A DNA stretch of 64,000 nucleotides from a virus: the IMG/VR virus record IMGVR_UViG_3300046534_001250, positions 1-64,000 of that record. One strand, given 5' to 3'. Within the stretch, counting starts at the first letter, position 1, and each line of letters opens with the position of its first letter. Below are positions 1-7,066 of the stretch, in pieces. The position numbers and the translations under genes were made by a program. Below the pieces are notes generated by a model. The model ran no database searches. It worked only from the letters and a program-made list of their open reading frames with translations, and was not told the origin of the DNA.

Positions 1-62
1 CCGGTCACGACGCTGGGTTCATACCCCGGAGATCGCTGGTTCAAATCCAGCCACTGCTACCA
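1..62 (+). tRNA. tRNA with CAU anticodon (Met, fMet or Ile2), 5' part missing
   Basis: The 3' two thirds of a tRNA are present and the 5' acceptor strand lies outside the window. The anticodon stem CTGGG/CCCGG closes a 7-base loop with anticodon CAT. The T arm is GCTGG-TTCAAAT-CCAGC. The 3' acceptor CACTGCT is followed by A and an encoded CCA ending at 62. CAU can be elongator Met, initiator Met or lysidine-modified Ile2, and the missing 5' half prevents a choice. Confidence 0.85.
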
Positions 63-137
63 CGCAAGTTCGTCTAACTTCTCGGACCTCGGGATCATTA
101 CCCTTGATATAGGTATAGAATCCTATGCTTGCAACCA
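63..137 (+). ncRNA. tRNA-like sequence with 8-base T loop
   Basis: A tRNA-sized stretch starts right after the previous CCA and ends in AACCA. GCAAGT (64-69) can pair with GCTTGC before the AACCA end. GTCT/GGAC can form a D stem, and T8- and A14-like bases are in place. ATAGG/CCTAT forms a 5-bp T stem with an 8-base loop instead of 7. The D loop has no GG and the anticodon stem has only about three pairs. It is either a decayed tRNA or an unusual tRNA-like RNA; no amino acid is assigned. Confidence 0.35.
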
Positions 138-231
138 CGTAAGATAGTCTAAATACCAGTAGCGATCCTGCAAAAACGACGTCGGCAGCATGCGCCGAAA
201 TTATAGGCTTGGTAACCTGTTCTTACAACCA
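138..231 (+). ncRNA. second tRNA-like sequence with 8-base T loop
   Basis: This stretch follows the previous unit directly. GTAAGA (139-144) pairs with TCTTAC before an AACCA end at 231. GTCT lies at the D-stem position. ATAGG/CCTGT (one G-T pair) closes an 8-base T loop. At about 93 bases it has room for a long variable arm like Leu or Ser tRNAs, but no convincing anticodon arm is seen. It could be a degenerate class II tRNA. Confidence 0.3.
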
Positions 232-397
232 CGTGCTAGATGGTAGTCTAGCTAGTAAGGTTAGTGACCTTATGATTAAGTAGGTTTACAACTACAAAAC
301 TAAACTCCTAGTCTCGGAGAGGCCGTCTGGTACGGACGTCAATTTGGTAAAGCAGTAGTTGCTAGCTAGCTTCAGCCTGTAATCTTTTAGTACAACG
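232..397 (+). other. gap in tRNA cluster without a recognisable gene
   Basis: About 165 bases lie between the tRNA-like units and the Asn tRNA. GTGCTA (233-238) could pair with TAGTAC (388-393), which is followed by AAC, echoing the acceptor ends of the two units before it. No T arm or anticodon arm fits and no open reading frame with a good start is present. It may be decayed tRNA sequence or leader RNA of the cluster. Confidence 0.3.
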
Positions 398-473
398 GGG
401 GGTATAGCTCAGTTGGTAGAGCGCTTGACTGTTAATCAAGATGTCGTAGGTTCAAGTCCTTCTACCCCCGCCA
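398..473 (+). tRNA. tRNA-Asn (GTT)
   Basis: This is a complete 76-base cloverleaf. The acceptor GGGGGTA pairs with TACCCCC, the discriminator is G (typical for Asn), and CCA is encoded. The anticodon stem CTTGA/TCAAG carries loop CTGTTAA with anticodon GTT. The T arm has a standard GTTCAAG-type loop. Confidence 0.95.
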
Positions 474-528
474 TGTCCAGTCATGTTAAGGCCAACTTCA
501 TCGGCCACTCCCCATGATTTGGACTTTT

Positions 529-590
529 GTGAACGTAACTCAGTGGTAGAGTACCGGTAGTCGCGGGTTCGAGTCCCGTCGTTTACACCA
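529..590 (+). tRNA. tRNA-like gene lacking the anticodon arm
   Basis: The sequence has a 7-bp acceptor (GTGAACG/CGTTTAC), T8, a D arm ACTC-AGTGGTA-GAGT, a T arm GCGGG-TTCGAGT-CCCGT, an A discriminator and an encoded CCA. Only about 10 bases lie between the D stem and the T stem where roughly 23 are expected, so the anticodon stem-loop is missing. All other parts keep their pairing. It is either a tRNA gene that lost about 14 bases recently or a deliberate tRNA mimic. It cannot decode in its present form. Confidence 0.8.
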
Positions 591-592
591 AT

Positions 593-663
593 TCGGTTGT
601 AGGTTTAAGTTAAAACCGTGGGATTGCCCAAAATGTCGGTATCGAATCCGACTGCCCGAACCC
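593..663 (+). ncRNA. degenerate tRNA-like sequence between tRNA genes
   Basis: TCGGTTG can pair with most of TGCCCGA. GGTT/AACC forms a possible D stem. GTCGG/CCGAC is a perfect T stem around the 8-base loop TATCGAAT, which is the usual TTCGAAT with one extra A. The anticodon part does not fold well and the 3' end reads ACCC rather than ACCA. It is probably a decayed tRNA or another member of the 8-base T-loop group seen at 63-231. Confidence 0.3.
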
Positions 664-664
664 T

Positions 665-741
665 GGTTCCTTAGCTCAGTTGATTAGAGCGCCGCCTTTA
701 CACGGCGGAGGTCACTGGTTTGAATCCAGTAGGAGCTACCA
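665..741 (+). tRNA. tRNA-Val (TAC)
   Basis: This is a complete 77-base cloverleaf. The acceptor GGTTCCT pairs with AGGAGCT using two G-T pairs. The anticodon stem CCGCC/GGCGG holds loop TTTACAC with anticodon TAC. The T arm ACTGG/CCAGT is standard and CCA is encoded. The next coding region starts four bases downstream. Confidence 0.95.
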
Positions 742-744
742 ACT

Positions 745-918
745 ATGACAAACAAACGCAAAGCAGAGATAGCCACATTCCTTAGTGGGATCAGTCTCGT
801 CCTAAAATTACCAGGAAATACAGCTAAAACTAACGCAGATATTGCCGAACAATTATCCGCCATCTCTCAGGAGTTAACGGCAGATATTAACAACCAGCCA
901 AATAAGCCTCCAGGATAA
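745..918 (+). CDS. small hypothetical protein (57 aa)
   Basis: A short reading frame starts at ATG just after the Val tRNA and runs to TAA three bases before the next gene. The product is basic at the N-terminus and ends in an Asn/Pro-rich tail. No strong ribosome binding site is visible because the tRNA 3' end occupies that position. Tight packing with the next gene supports it. No function is recognised. Confidence 0.55.
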   Translation: MTNKRKAEIATFLSGISLVLKLPGNTAKTNADIAEQLSAISQELTADINNQPNKPPG

Positions 919-920
919 CT

Positions 921-1190
921 ATGGAAATAGACTTACTAACTGAAGACACGATGGAAATCTTCGATGACATCCTGAGTCTCAAGTTTGAAGAACAGTTTGG
1001 ACTGTTCATTAACCTGGCAGAAGCATTGTCAGAAAGAGATCTAACTGACTTTACTACCAATCTCGCTAAGTGGAGTCATGCTGCGCTTGAAGACAAGGAA
1101 CGTTGGGACAACCTACGTAAAGCAGTTGTAGTGGCGTTGAAGACTTCGCCGAACGAAATACAATCTTTGTTCATGGCTATCGAAGACTGA
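921..1190 (+). CDS. hypothetical acidic protein (89 aa)
   Basis: The frame starts two bases after the preceding stop, with AGGA upstream. The product is acidic and predicted mostly helical from its Leu, Glu and Ala spacing. No family is recognised. It is the second gene of the small early run after the tRNA cluster. Confidence 0.7.
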   Translation: MEIDLLTEDTMEIFDDILSLKFEEQFGLFINLAEALSERDLTDFTTNLAKWSHAALEDKERWDNLRKAVVVALKTSPNEIQSLFMAIED

Positions 1191-1257
1191 ACCCAAACCC
1201 TATGTGATACAATCGGAAGAAGCAACTACTCGTTGCAAAATCCACATAGGAGATAAC

Positions 1258-1482
1258 ATGGGTGCACCCAATTCAGATCTGTTTAAAGCCAAGAAGGCAA
1301 ACAGTCAACAAAAGATTGAGATCGAAATGCTTCGTAAGCACATCGCAAAGCTCAACTTAGATCTACAGCTTATAAAGCTTGCTCTAGAAGCTGTAAAGCA
1401 AGAACTGCGCGTAGCAAAAACCATTAAGCGTAAGCCAGTAAAAGAATCAAGGCCCAAGGTGACTACCAATGATGATTCCTAA
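1258..1482 (+). CDS. hypothetical coiled-coil protein (74 aa)
   Basis: ATG at 1258 is preceded by GGAGATAAC, a much better start than the upstream in-frame GTG at 1204. Residues 10-55 show heptad-like Leu/Ile spacing and suggest a coiled coil. The C-terminus is Lys/Arg rich. It overlaps the next gene by 14 bases. No function is recognised. Confidence 0.7.
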   Translation: MGAPNSDLFKAKKANSQQKIEIEMLRKHIAKLNLDLQLIKLALEAVKQELRVAKTIKRKPVKESRPKVTTNDDS

Positions 1483-1783
1483 CACGCTACTGCTTATGTT
1501 AGCCATCTATAGTATCTGCTCAAGCGTACTTGCCAGTGTCGGAACGTTGTTCCTAGGTTACCTATCAGTAGAGACACTACTTGCTATTAAGTATTACATT
1601 ACATATAAGTCATGGCCGAAGAGCGGACTAGCGTTAGAGAACGCCGTCCTAAGACATCAAGCCCAAACTGCACATAGTAGATTGGCAGAACAGCAGGGTG
1701 AAAACACTCTGCTTCAAGATAAAATCACTGAACTAGACAAAGAACAAGCCTCTATTTTAAAGAGGCTCATAGAGGGAAAATAA
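1469..1783 (+). CDS. membrane protein with C-terminal coiled coil (104 aa)
   Basis: The first 45 residues are strongly hydrophobic and probably form one or two membrane segments. Residues 55-104 are charged with a coiled-coil pattern. This layout resembles small phage membrane-anchored accessory proteins, including some spanins, but no lysis gene lies next to it, so no function is assigned. AAGGTGA sits upstream of the start inside the previous gene. Confidence 0.65.
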   Translation: MMIPNTLLLMLAIYSICSSVLASVGTLFLGYLSVETLLAIKYYITYKSWPKSGLALENAVLRHQAQTAHSRLAEQQGENTLLQDKITELDKEQASILKRLIEGK

Positions 1784-2094
1784 TGAGAACTTTTGAAGTC
1801 GCATGTGCTGTCCTACGAACTGTCCGTCGCACTGCCACCGTTACCGTCGAGGCTAATAACTTTGCAGCAGCTGAAGCAGCCGCTGCAGCCGTCCTAGCCG
1901 TAGACCTGAGTGCCGATACCGTGACAAGCCGTGACCTTGTAGACACTACTAGCGTGAGTGCGCAGAGCATTACGGTTGTGGCTGCTGCTCCTGAGACTCC
2001 TGGGTTTGACAGCCACGGATTTCCCCAGGCAGTAGTGCAGGAACGACCAAATGGTTACCGTCAGGTAGGCCATACGTTCGATCCAGAAGCGTAA
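1783..2094 (+). CDS. alanine-rich hypothetical protein (103 aa)
   Basis: The start codon touches the preceding stop. The product is rich in Ala, Val and Thr, with an Ala run around residues 27-40 and a Gly/Pro/His-containing C-terminus. Codon use is more GC-rich than in neighbouring genes. It is the last gene before a strong terminator hairpin. No family is recognised. Confidence 0.65.
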   Translation: MRTFEVACAVLRTVRRTATVTVEANNFAAAEAAAAAVLAVDLSADTVTSRDLVDTTSVSAQSITVVAAAPETPGFDSHGFPQAVVQERPNGYRQVGHTFDPEA

Positions 2095-2100
2095 TAATAC

Positions 2101-2130
2101 GAGGCGAGCCCACAAGGCTCGCCTCTTTCA
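2101..2130 (+). terminator. rho-independent terminator
   Basis: GAGGCGAGCC and GGCTCGCCTC form a perfect stem around a short CACAA loop, followed by TTTCATTT. It closes the small early gene run before the Lon-like gene. Confidence 0.9.
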
Positions 2131-2142
2131 TTTGGGGGTCCT

Positions 2143-3864
2143 ATGGATCTACCCGTTTTTGTATTCAGCGAAGACGACTGTGTACCGTTTCCAGGCACAC
2201 AGATGCTACTCGATTTACCATTAGAACGAGCCAAGCTACTCAAGTCAGCAAGCTTAAGAGAAGCAGCAACTGGCAAATACTCTGATCAAATCGCAATAGG
2301 CTTCTCTGTAAGAGACCCTCGGGTTGTAATGAGTTCTATTGATGAATACTCAACTAGTGTCCATGAAATTGGAATACTATGCAGAGTAGATGAACGAGAG
2401 GAATGTGACGACTTTGAACTCATTCACCTTACTGGTATAGAGCGCATCTACTTACACGATTTCAGAATAATGGAATCACCTAGTACAGACCAGTCTATCA
2501 TCTTAACAACACATCAGCCTGTAAGCGAAGACTTCCTAGAAGCAGAAGAAGCTTTGATTCACGACATGGAAAATCTCTTCAATCTCATTACTGAGAATCC
2601 AAAGATTTATCCTGCGCTATTAATCGCAGACATTCAAGCAACTCAAAGTTTAATCTCAAAGATGAATAAGCTAGCAGACTATCTGCTAGGAAGTCCGCAA
2701 GAAAGAATTAAGTATCTATTAGAAGATGATAACTATGTTCGATGGGATAGTATAGTTACGCTAACCGTAGCTATGGCTGCTAAGCGACCTAAGATGTCTG
2801 GAAAAAAGAAGAAACCAGTTATAAAGAAGCAGCCAGCAAAAGAAATAACTGTCCCAGAGCAAGCTCTGCAGCTTCCATTAGACGAAGACTCTATGCGCAA
2901 CATTAAGCGCGAAGTAAATAAGTTAGAGAACTTGGCCAAAAGCAGTACAGAGTACGCTATGGTTATGGACTACTTAGATTGGGTTGTATCTGTTCCCTGG
3001 AAAAACACATCCTATAAAGACTTTGATCTGTCTAAGCTAAGAGAAACTTTGGATGAGACTCATTATGGTCTTGACGAAGTCAAAGCCCATATTCTAGAGC
3101 ATCTAGTTGTTGAACGACTACGCGGTGGTAACACCGGTACAGTATTATGCTTTGTCGGTTCGCCCGGTACAGGAAAAACTAGTATTGCTCAGCAGATTGC
3201 AAAAGCAACTCATAGACCCTTGCAACGAATTGCATTGGGCGGGCTAAGCGACGAAGCGGAAATTCGAGGTCACCGCAGAACTTACGTAGCTAGTAAGCCA
3301 GGTAGATTTATCACCGGGCTAAAGACCGCCAAAGCTATGGACCCGCTCTTTCTTCTAGATGAGGTCGATAAGATAGCTAAGTTCAAAGGCGATCCCATGA
3401 CAGCGCTTCTAGAGGTCTTAGACCCAGAGCAAAATCATTCCTTCGTTGACAGATACCTAGAGGTACCAGTGAACTTAAGCCAAGCTATGTTCATTTGTAC
3501 CGCAAACAATAAAGCAGACATTGACCCAGCCTTATTAGATAGAATGGAACTGATTGAGTTCCGAGATTACACTCTCGAAGAAAGAACACACATTACAACC
3601 AACTATCTAATGCCCAAGGTATTAAGCTTCTACAAGCTAGAAAGCTTTAATATTGTTTTCGATCCTACGCTGATTGATGTACTGTGTAAAAACAGTATAC
3701 AGATTAGACAGATTGAAAAAGACATAGCAAAGCTGCTTAGGATGGCTGCAGTCAAAATTCATGTACATGGAAGTGAGAGAGTTATCATTGATAGCGATTT
3801 CTCCGACCAAGTACTCAACAAATATAAAAGTAAAAACAAGCCCATTGGGTTTGGAGGACGATAA
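2143..3864 (+). CDS. Lon-like AAA+ ATPase without protease domain
   Basis: This 573-residue protein has a Lon-type N-terminal substrate-binding region (about residues 1-200), a helical linker, and a AAA+ module with Walker A GSPGTGKT at 339-346 and Walker B LFLLDEVD around 402-409. The IRGHRRTYV and GRF-containing segments after Walker A are typical of Lon. Lon is normally about 780 residues and ends in a Ser-Lys protease domain. Here translation stops at the end of the AAA+ module, with GFGGR as the last residues. It could act as an ATP-driven unfoldase or chaperone, partner the phage ClpP at 47264, or interfere with host Lon hexamers. The next gene starts on its stop codon. Confidence 0.9.
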   Translation: MDLPVFVFSEDDCVPFPGTQMLLDLPLERAKLLKSASLREAATGKYSDQIAIGFSVRDPRVVMSSIDEYSTSVHEIGILCRVDEREECDDFELIHLTGIERIYLHDFRIMESPSTDQSIILTTHQPVSEDFLEAEEALIHDMENLFNLITENPKIYPALLIADIQATQSLISKMNKLADYLLGSPQERIKYLLEDDNYVRWDSIVTLTVAMAAKRPKMSGKKKKPVIKKQPAKEITVPEQALQLPLDEDSMRNIKREVNKLENLAKSSTEYAMVMDYLDWVVSVPWKNTSYKDFDLSKLRETLDETHYGLDEVKAHILEHLVVERLRGGNTGTVLCFVGSPGTGKTSIAQQIAKATHRPLQRIALGGLSDEAEIRGHRRTYVASKPGRFITGLKTAKAMDPLFLLDEVDKIAKFKGDPMTALLEVLDPEQNHSFVDRYLEVPVNLSQAMFICTANNKADIDPALLDRMELIEFRDYTLEERTHITTNYLMPKVLSFYKLESFNIVFDPTLIDVLCKNSIQIRQIEKDIAKLLRMAAVKIHVHGSERVIIDSDFSDQVLNKYKSKNKPIGFGGR

Positions 3865-4049
3865 TGATTCAAATCACACTAGACAAGCTACCACAGCGTA
3901 TTTGGTTCGCAAAGAATACTAAGACCGGCAAAGCCCAGATTAGATTCAGTCGAGGCGAAGTACGTGATATTCGAGATGACGCTAAAGCCAAAGGAGAAGC
4001 TATGACCATCGGGTCATATGCTACACCAACGGTTGCGACCCACGGATAG
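3864..4049 (+). CDS. small hypothetical protein (61 aa)
   Basis: ATG overlaps the TAA of the Lon-like gene by one base, with GGAGG close upstream, suggesting translational coupling. The product is basic. Its segment KTGKAQIRFSRGEVRDIRDD loosely resembles a part of the endonuclease at 13892, but no catalytic motif is complete. Function unknown. Confidence 0.65.
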   Translation: MIQITLDKLPQRIWFAKNTKTGKAQIRFSRGEVRDIRDDAKAKGEAMTIGSYATPTVATHG

Positions 4050-4054
4050 GTCTT

Positions 4055-4078
4055 GGCCCCTTACAGGGCCTTTGTTTC
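4055..4078 (+). terminator. weak terminator-like hairpin
   Basis: GGCCC and GGGCC pair around a 6-base loop and are followed by TTTGTTT. The stem is only 5 bp, so termination is probably partial. It sits between the Lon-like unit and the ubiquitin-like operon. Confidence 0.45.
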
Positions 4079-4088
4079 AAAGGCAGTC

Positions 4089-4313
4089 ATGAATTTATAT
4101 TGTATCAATTTAGACATCTGTGGCTGGTTTGGAGAGTTCGCTGATGACAGTGAATTCTCCTGCCCTGTTTGCCACGCTTTAGCTATTCCGCTAGAGAAAT
4201 TAAGAACGGAAAAAGATGAACTTATTAACCAGTTCGTCTTCGCAGAAGCTGACCTCCCTGGTGAATCTTCACAAAGAGAACCAGAAGATCCAATGGAAGA
4301 TTCTGACTCCTAA
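4089..4313 (+). CDS. small CPVC-containing protein upstream of the ubiquitin-like genes (74 aa)
   Basis: ATG at 4089 has AAAGG upstream and is a better start than the TTG at 4053. The N-terminal third has Cys residues at CINLDIC and a CPVC pair, giving a possible four-Cys zinc site. The C-terminus is acidic. It is the first gene of the operon that includes the E2-like, JAMM, E1 and ubiquitin-fold genes. A zinc-ribbon adaptor role is possible but unproven. Confidence 0.65.
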   Translation: MNLYCINLDICGWFGEFADDSEFSCPVCHALAIPLEKLRTEKDELINQFVFAEADLPGESSQREPEDPMEDSDS

Positions 4314-4773
4314 TACTGAAGTCACACGTTTGCGAGCCTTGTTAGGCGTTTCACAAACTTACTATTCCAAAACAAAATCAGGGTTGTTGACCTCCGCAAA
4401 GATGAGGCAATTGCAAACAGTGGGTATTCACCCCACTAAGACCCACTATCATAAAGGACTGGTGAGTACAGTACTCTATACCAAGGGATTAAACCTTGAT
4501 CTGTCGGCTATTGACGCACACATAAGGACCACTGATAGCGCTGAGATTAACAACCTTCATATTGAAGCTAGCATACTTCAATACTTAGCTTTTAATAAAC
4601 AAGGCGTCTCTACGAAAGAAGCATTAAAAGAAAGAAACAAACGACTATGTGTAATCGCTAAAGTAGCTTTACCTTCCTATGTTTGGGAAGAGCTTAGATC
4701 CACAAAAACGTTTATGAAAAACACAGCCCCTTATGTTGGGCTGTACAAGGCATCACTCAATGAATCTAAATGA
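4216..4773 (+). CDS. hypothetical protein in ubiquitin-like operon (up to 185 aa)
   Basis: A basic protein with no recognised domain. Its 5' end overlaps the previous gene by 98 bases if the ATG at 4216 is used; a later start such as GTG at 4261 is possible. The 3' end overlaps the start of the large E2-like gene. The overlaps suggest co-translation with the modification genes, so it may be an accessory or substrate protein. Confidence 0.6.
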   Translation: MNLLTSSSSQKLTSLVNLHKENQKIQWKILTPNTEVTRLRALLGVSQTYYSKTKSGLLTSAKMRQLQTVGIHPTKTHYHKGLVSTVLYTKGLNLDLSAIDAHIRTTDSAEINNLHIEASILQYLAFNKQGVSTKEALKERNKRLCVIAKVALPSYVWEELRSTKTFMKNTAPYVGLYKASLNESK

Positions 4774-7066
4774 CAATTTCAACTTCATCTTGCCATACTC
4801 TATTGGCGGCAATGCTTCAAATCTATCTCTGGAGGCATCTAGAAACTTTGCTACGTATTACTCTGGATATAGAGGATGGTGTGCAGAGAATATATCCATT
4901 GACGAAGGCCCTGACAGATACTCTTACACGTCGCGGTCAAGCCTTACACTAACAAGAAATTGGTTAGTTCCAAGATTTGAAATTGATACTCCAACATGGT
5001 TTGTCAGATGCTCAAGTATTGAAACTTGGTCTAGAAGAGAAAGCGTAATTTCCAACGCTAGTTTGCCTGCAAAACACAATAGAGATTTACCATTCTTGTG
5101 GGTAATTCCAAAGCCTGCTGTAGTTGAAAACGGATATTCATATGCTGACTCAGAAACAATTGCGTACTTAGAAAGCCCACTGTTTTCTATAGCAGTCGCA
5201 GGGGATCCACTAGAAGGATCGCAGGGGCTTAACGGTACTAATAACATTAGGCATCAGCGCCACCAGCATGGCGTCTTGCGCATCTTTTCCAAAGAACAAG
5301 CAAGCGAATTGATTCCAGAGTTAGAGAACAAAGTCCCTACGATTAAAATCACAGGGCTGACCAGAGCTACTCCAGCTAACCCAAAGCCTAGTTATTCACT
5401 CAAGAAGCAAACCAAAGCACAAATCTTATCTGGCCAACGGCTATTCAGTTATATCCAGATAGTTACTGTCGTCGCAAACGACGGAACAGAAACTACAGAA
5501 AACTTGATTTCAGTAGGAATAGTTGGAGATGAAATACTCTTGAACTCCAGATACTCCGCTATATGTCTTCTAGCATTGATTGAATTTATTACATCAACAG
5601 AGTGGATAAATGATATCAAGTACCCGAACCAGGCTATTGTTCGAAACTTTTCTAGCGATCCAGAGTTCTGTCTATATTCTCAACCAACTGTGCCGTTTAA
5701 TATCAGCAATATCCCTGACACCAGCCACACGTCATTAAAAAACAGAGAGGCTAGCGATCTTACAGTCTTGAACTCTAGCGAAAGTGTTACTCGTGCACCG
5801 TTTGCCAGAACTTATTTGGCGGCAGTAAACAAAGTGGAATCTTACAGAGATCAAATTAAATCAATAGAGCAGGAAAGGAAGAGACACGAACAATTGATCC
5901 TTGAACACACCAGTTATATTGCAGAACGTACGCGTAAGATTGATCGGCTACAGAAAGATATCCTGACCGATAAAATACTTGTCAGAGAGGAACGACAAAA
6001 GGCTTTAATTGCTTCAGAAGCAATTCTCAAGCAAACTGATATCGTTGAAGTACTGACTCCGCAACTAGATGGACTTAAGGAGCTATTTAATAGCAAGTTA
6101 GAAAAATATACAGCTGAAGGAAGTTCTGTTCCTGCACTGGATAAGTATTTGTCCAACATGGGAATCAAGATTACTAAGTTGACATTCTTTGATGCTGAAG
6201 GCGAAACCATCAAATCACAAGACGTAGATGTAACCGGCATCCTTATGAATAGGTATGCAATCAAGAGTATGTCTTTTGAAACAACCCGACCTATGAACAT
6301 CAACGTACTGGATACTAACAAGCAAGTAGTTGATACTAGAGTCGGTGGACCATACCGTGTACGTCTCAAGCGATGTGCTGTACAGGAACGCTTTCAAGTA
6401 CGGATTAATGCATTAAGTCATGACAGTATTATAGGCATCGAACCTGTAACAAACACCGGCATCTTTTACGCAAAAGCCCATCCTCATACTGGCTGTTCTG
6501 CCTTGAAAAGAGATGATTATGTATCAGGGCTTGAAAGTCTTGTAAGCCAAGATATTGAACCATGTCTAGGCGAAGCCGAAGCAGCACTAGCTACTGCTAG
6601 CAAAACAAATAACATCAAAATGATTTTATTTGCAATGCTATCTTGGCTCAAGAATGCATACAAAGACGATCAATGGGGCAGGACCGCAGCCTGGTTTCCT
6701 AAGCCACGTTACATCGCTAATATGCTATTAGGAGAGGAGCTTGCTGCAGCAAAAATAGCTGTTTCTAACAATGGAATAAGCCTAATAGCTTATGCCAAAA
6801 TTGCATATTCAACAGACTACAGTATAACTTGGAGTCATGATGGAGCAATTGTGTGCGAAGAAGGCATAAGCTACGGTAAAGACCAATACAAGACTCTCTT
6901 ATTTTTCAAGAATAAAGAAGAGGCAAATTACTACATGCGTACACGATCTCAAGATTGGTTATCGTATTATCATAAGTACCATACTACAGATTGGTGCTTA
7001 GAAATTCTTAATGATTTTCCAGCCGAAACAGAAACACAAGAACAAATAGAAGAAATAAATGCATAA
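4760..7066 (+). CDS. large protein with E2-like (ubiquitin-conjugating) C-terminal region
   Basis: A 768-residue protein. ATG at 4760 with AAGG upstream is preferred to ATG at 4733. Residues about 370-450 are highly charged and look like a coiled coil. The C-terminal region has a beta-strand-rich stretch, then HPH at 574-576, then PCLG with Cys602, followed by a helix and a W/F-rich end. An HPH motif ahead of a Cys-Leu-Gly is the pattern of the prokaryotic E2-like fold, in which the Cys carries the ubiquitin-like protein as a thioester. The next three genes encode a JAMM protease, an E1 and a ubiquitin-fold protein, which supports the call. The N-terminal 370 residues are not recognised and may bind the target. 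Direct family evidence is limited to the motif, so the E2 assignment is an inference. Confidence 0.6.
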   Translation: MNLNDNFNFILPYSIGGNASNLSLEASRNFATYYSGYRGWCAENISIDEGPDRYSYTSRSSLTLTRNWLVPRFEIDTPTWFVRCSSIETWSRRESVISNASLPAKHNRDLPFLWVIPKPAVVENGYSYADSETIAYLESPLFSIAVAGDPLEGSQGLNGTNNIRHQRHQHGVLRIFSKEQASELIPELENKVPTIKITGLTRATPANPKPSYSLKKQTKAQILSGQRLFSYIQIVTVVANDGTETTENLISVGIVGDEILLNSRYSAICLLALIEFITSTEWINDIKYPNQAIVRNFSSDPEFCLYSQPTVPFNISNIPDTSHTSLKNREASDLTVLNSSESVTRAPFARTYLAAVNKVESYRDQIKSIEQERKRHEQLILEHTSYIAERTRKIDRLQKDILTDKILVREERQKALIASEAILKQTDIVEVLTPQLDGLKELFNSKLEKYTAEGSSVPALDKYLSNMGIKITKLTFFDAEGETIKSQDVDVTGILMNRYAIKSMSFETTRPMNINVLDTNKQVVDTRVGGPYRVRLKRCAVQERFQVRINALSHDSIIGIEPVTNTGIFYAKAHPHTGCSALKRDDYVSGLESLVSQDIEPCLGEAEAALATASKTNNIKMILFAMLSWLKNAYKDDQWGRTAAWFPKPRYIANMLLGEELAAAKIAVSNNGISLIAYAKIAYSTDYSITWSHDGAIVCEEGISYGKDQYKTLLFFKNKEEANYYMRTRSQDWLSYYHKYHTTDWCLEILNDFPAETETQEQIEEINA

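Noticed and set aside
1767-1970. Ala/Thr-rich reverse-strand frame opposite the 1783 gene
   Set aside because: Shadow of the Ala-rich plus-strand gene; no ribosome site and no coupling to reverse genes.
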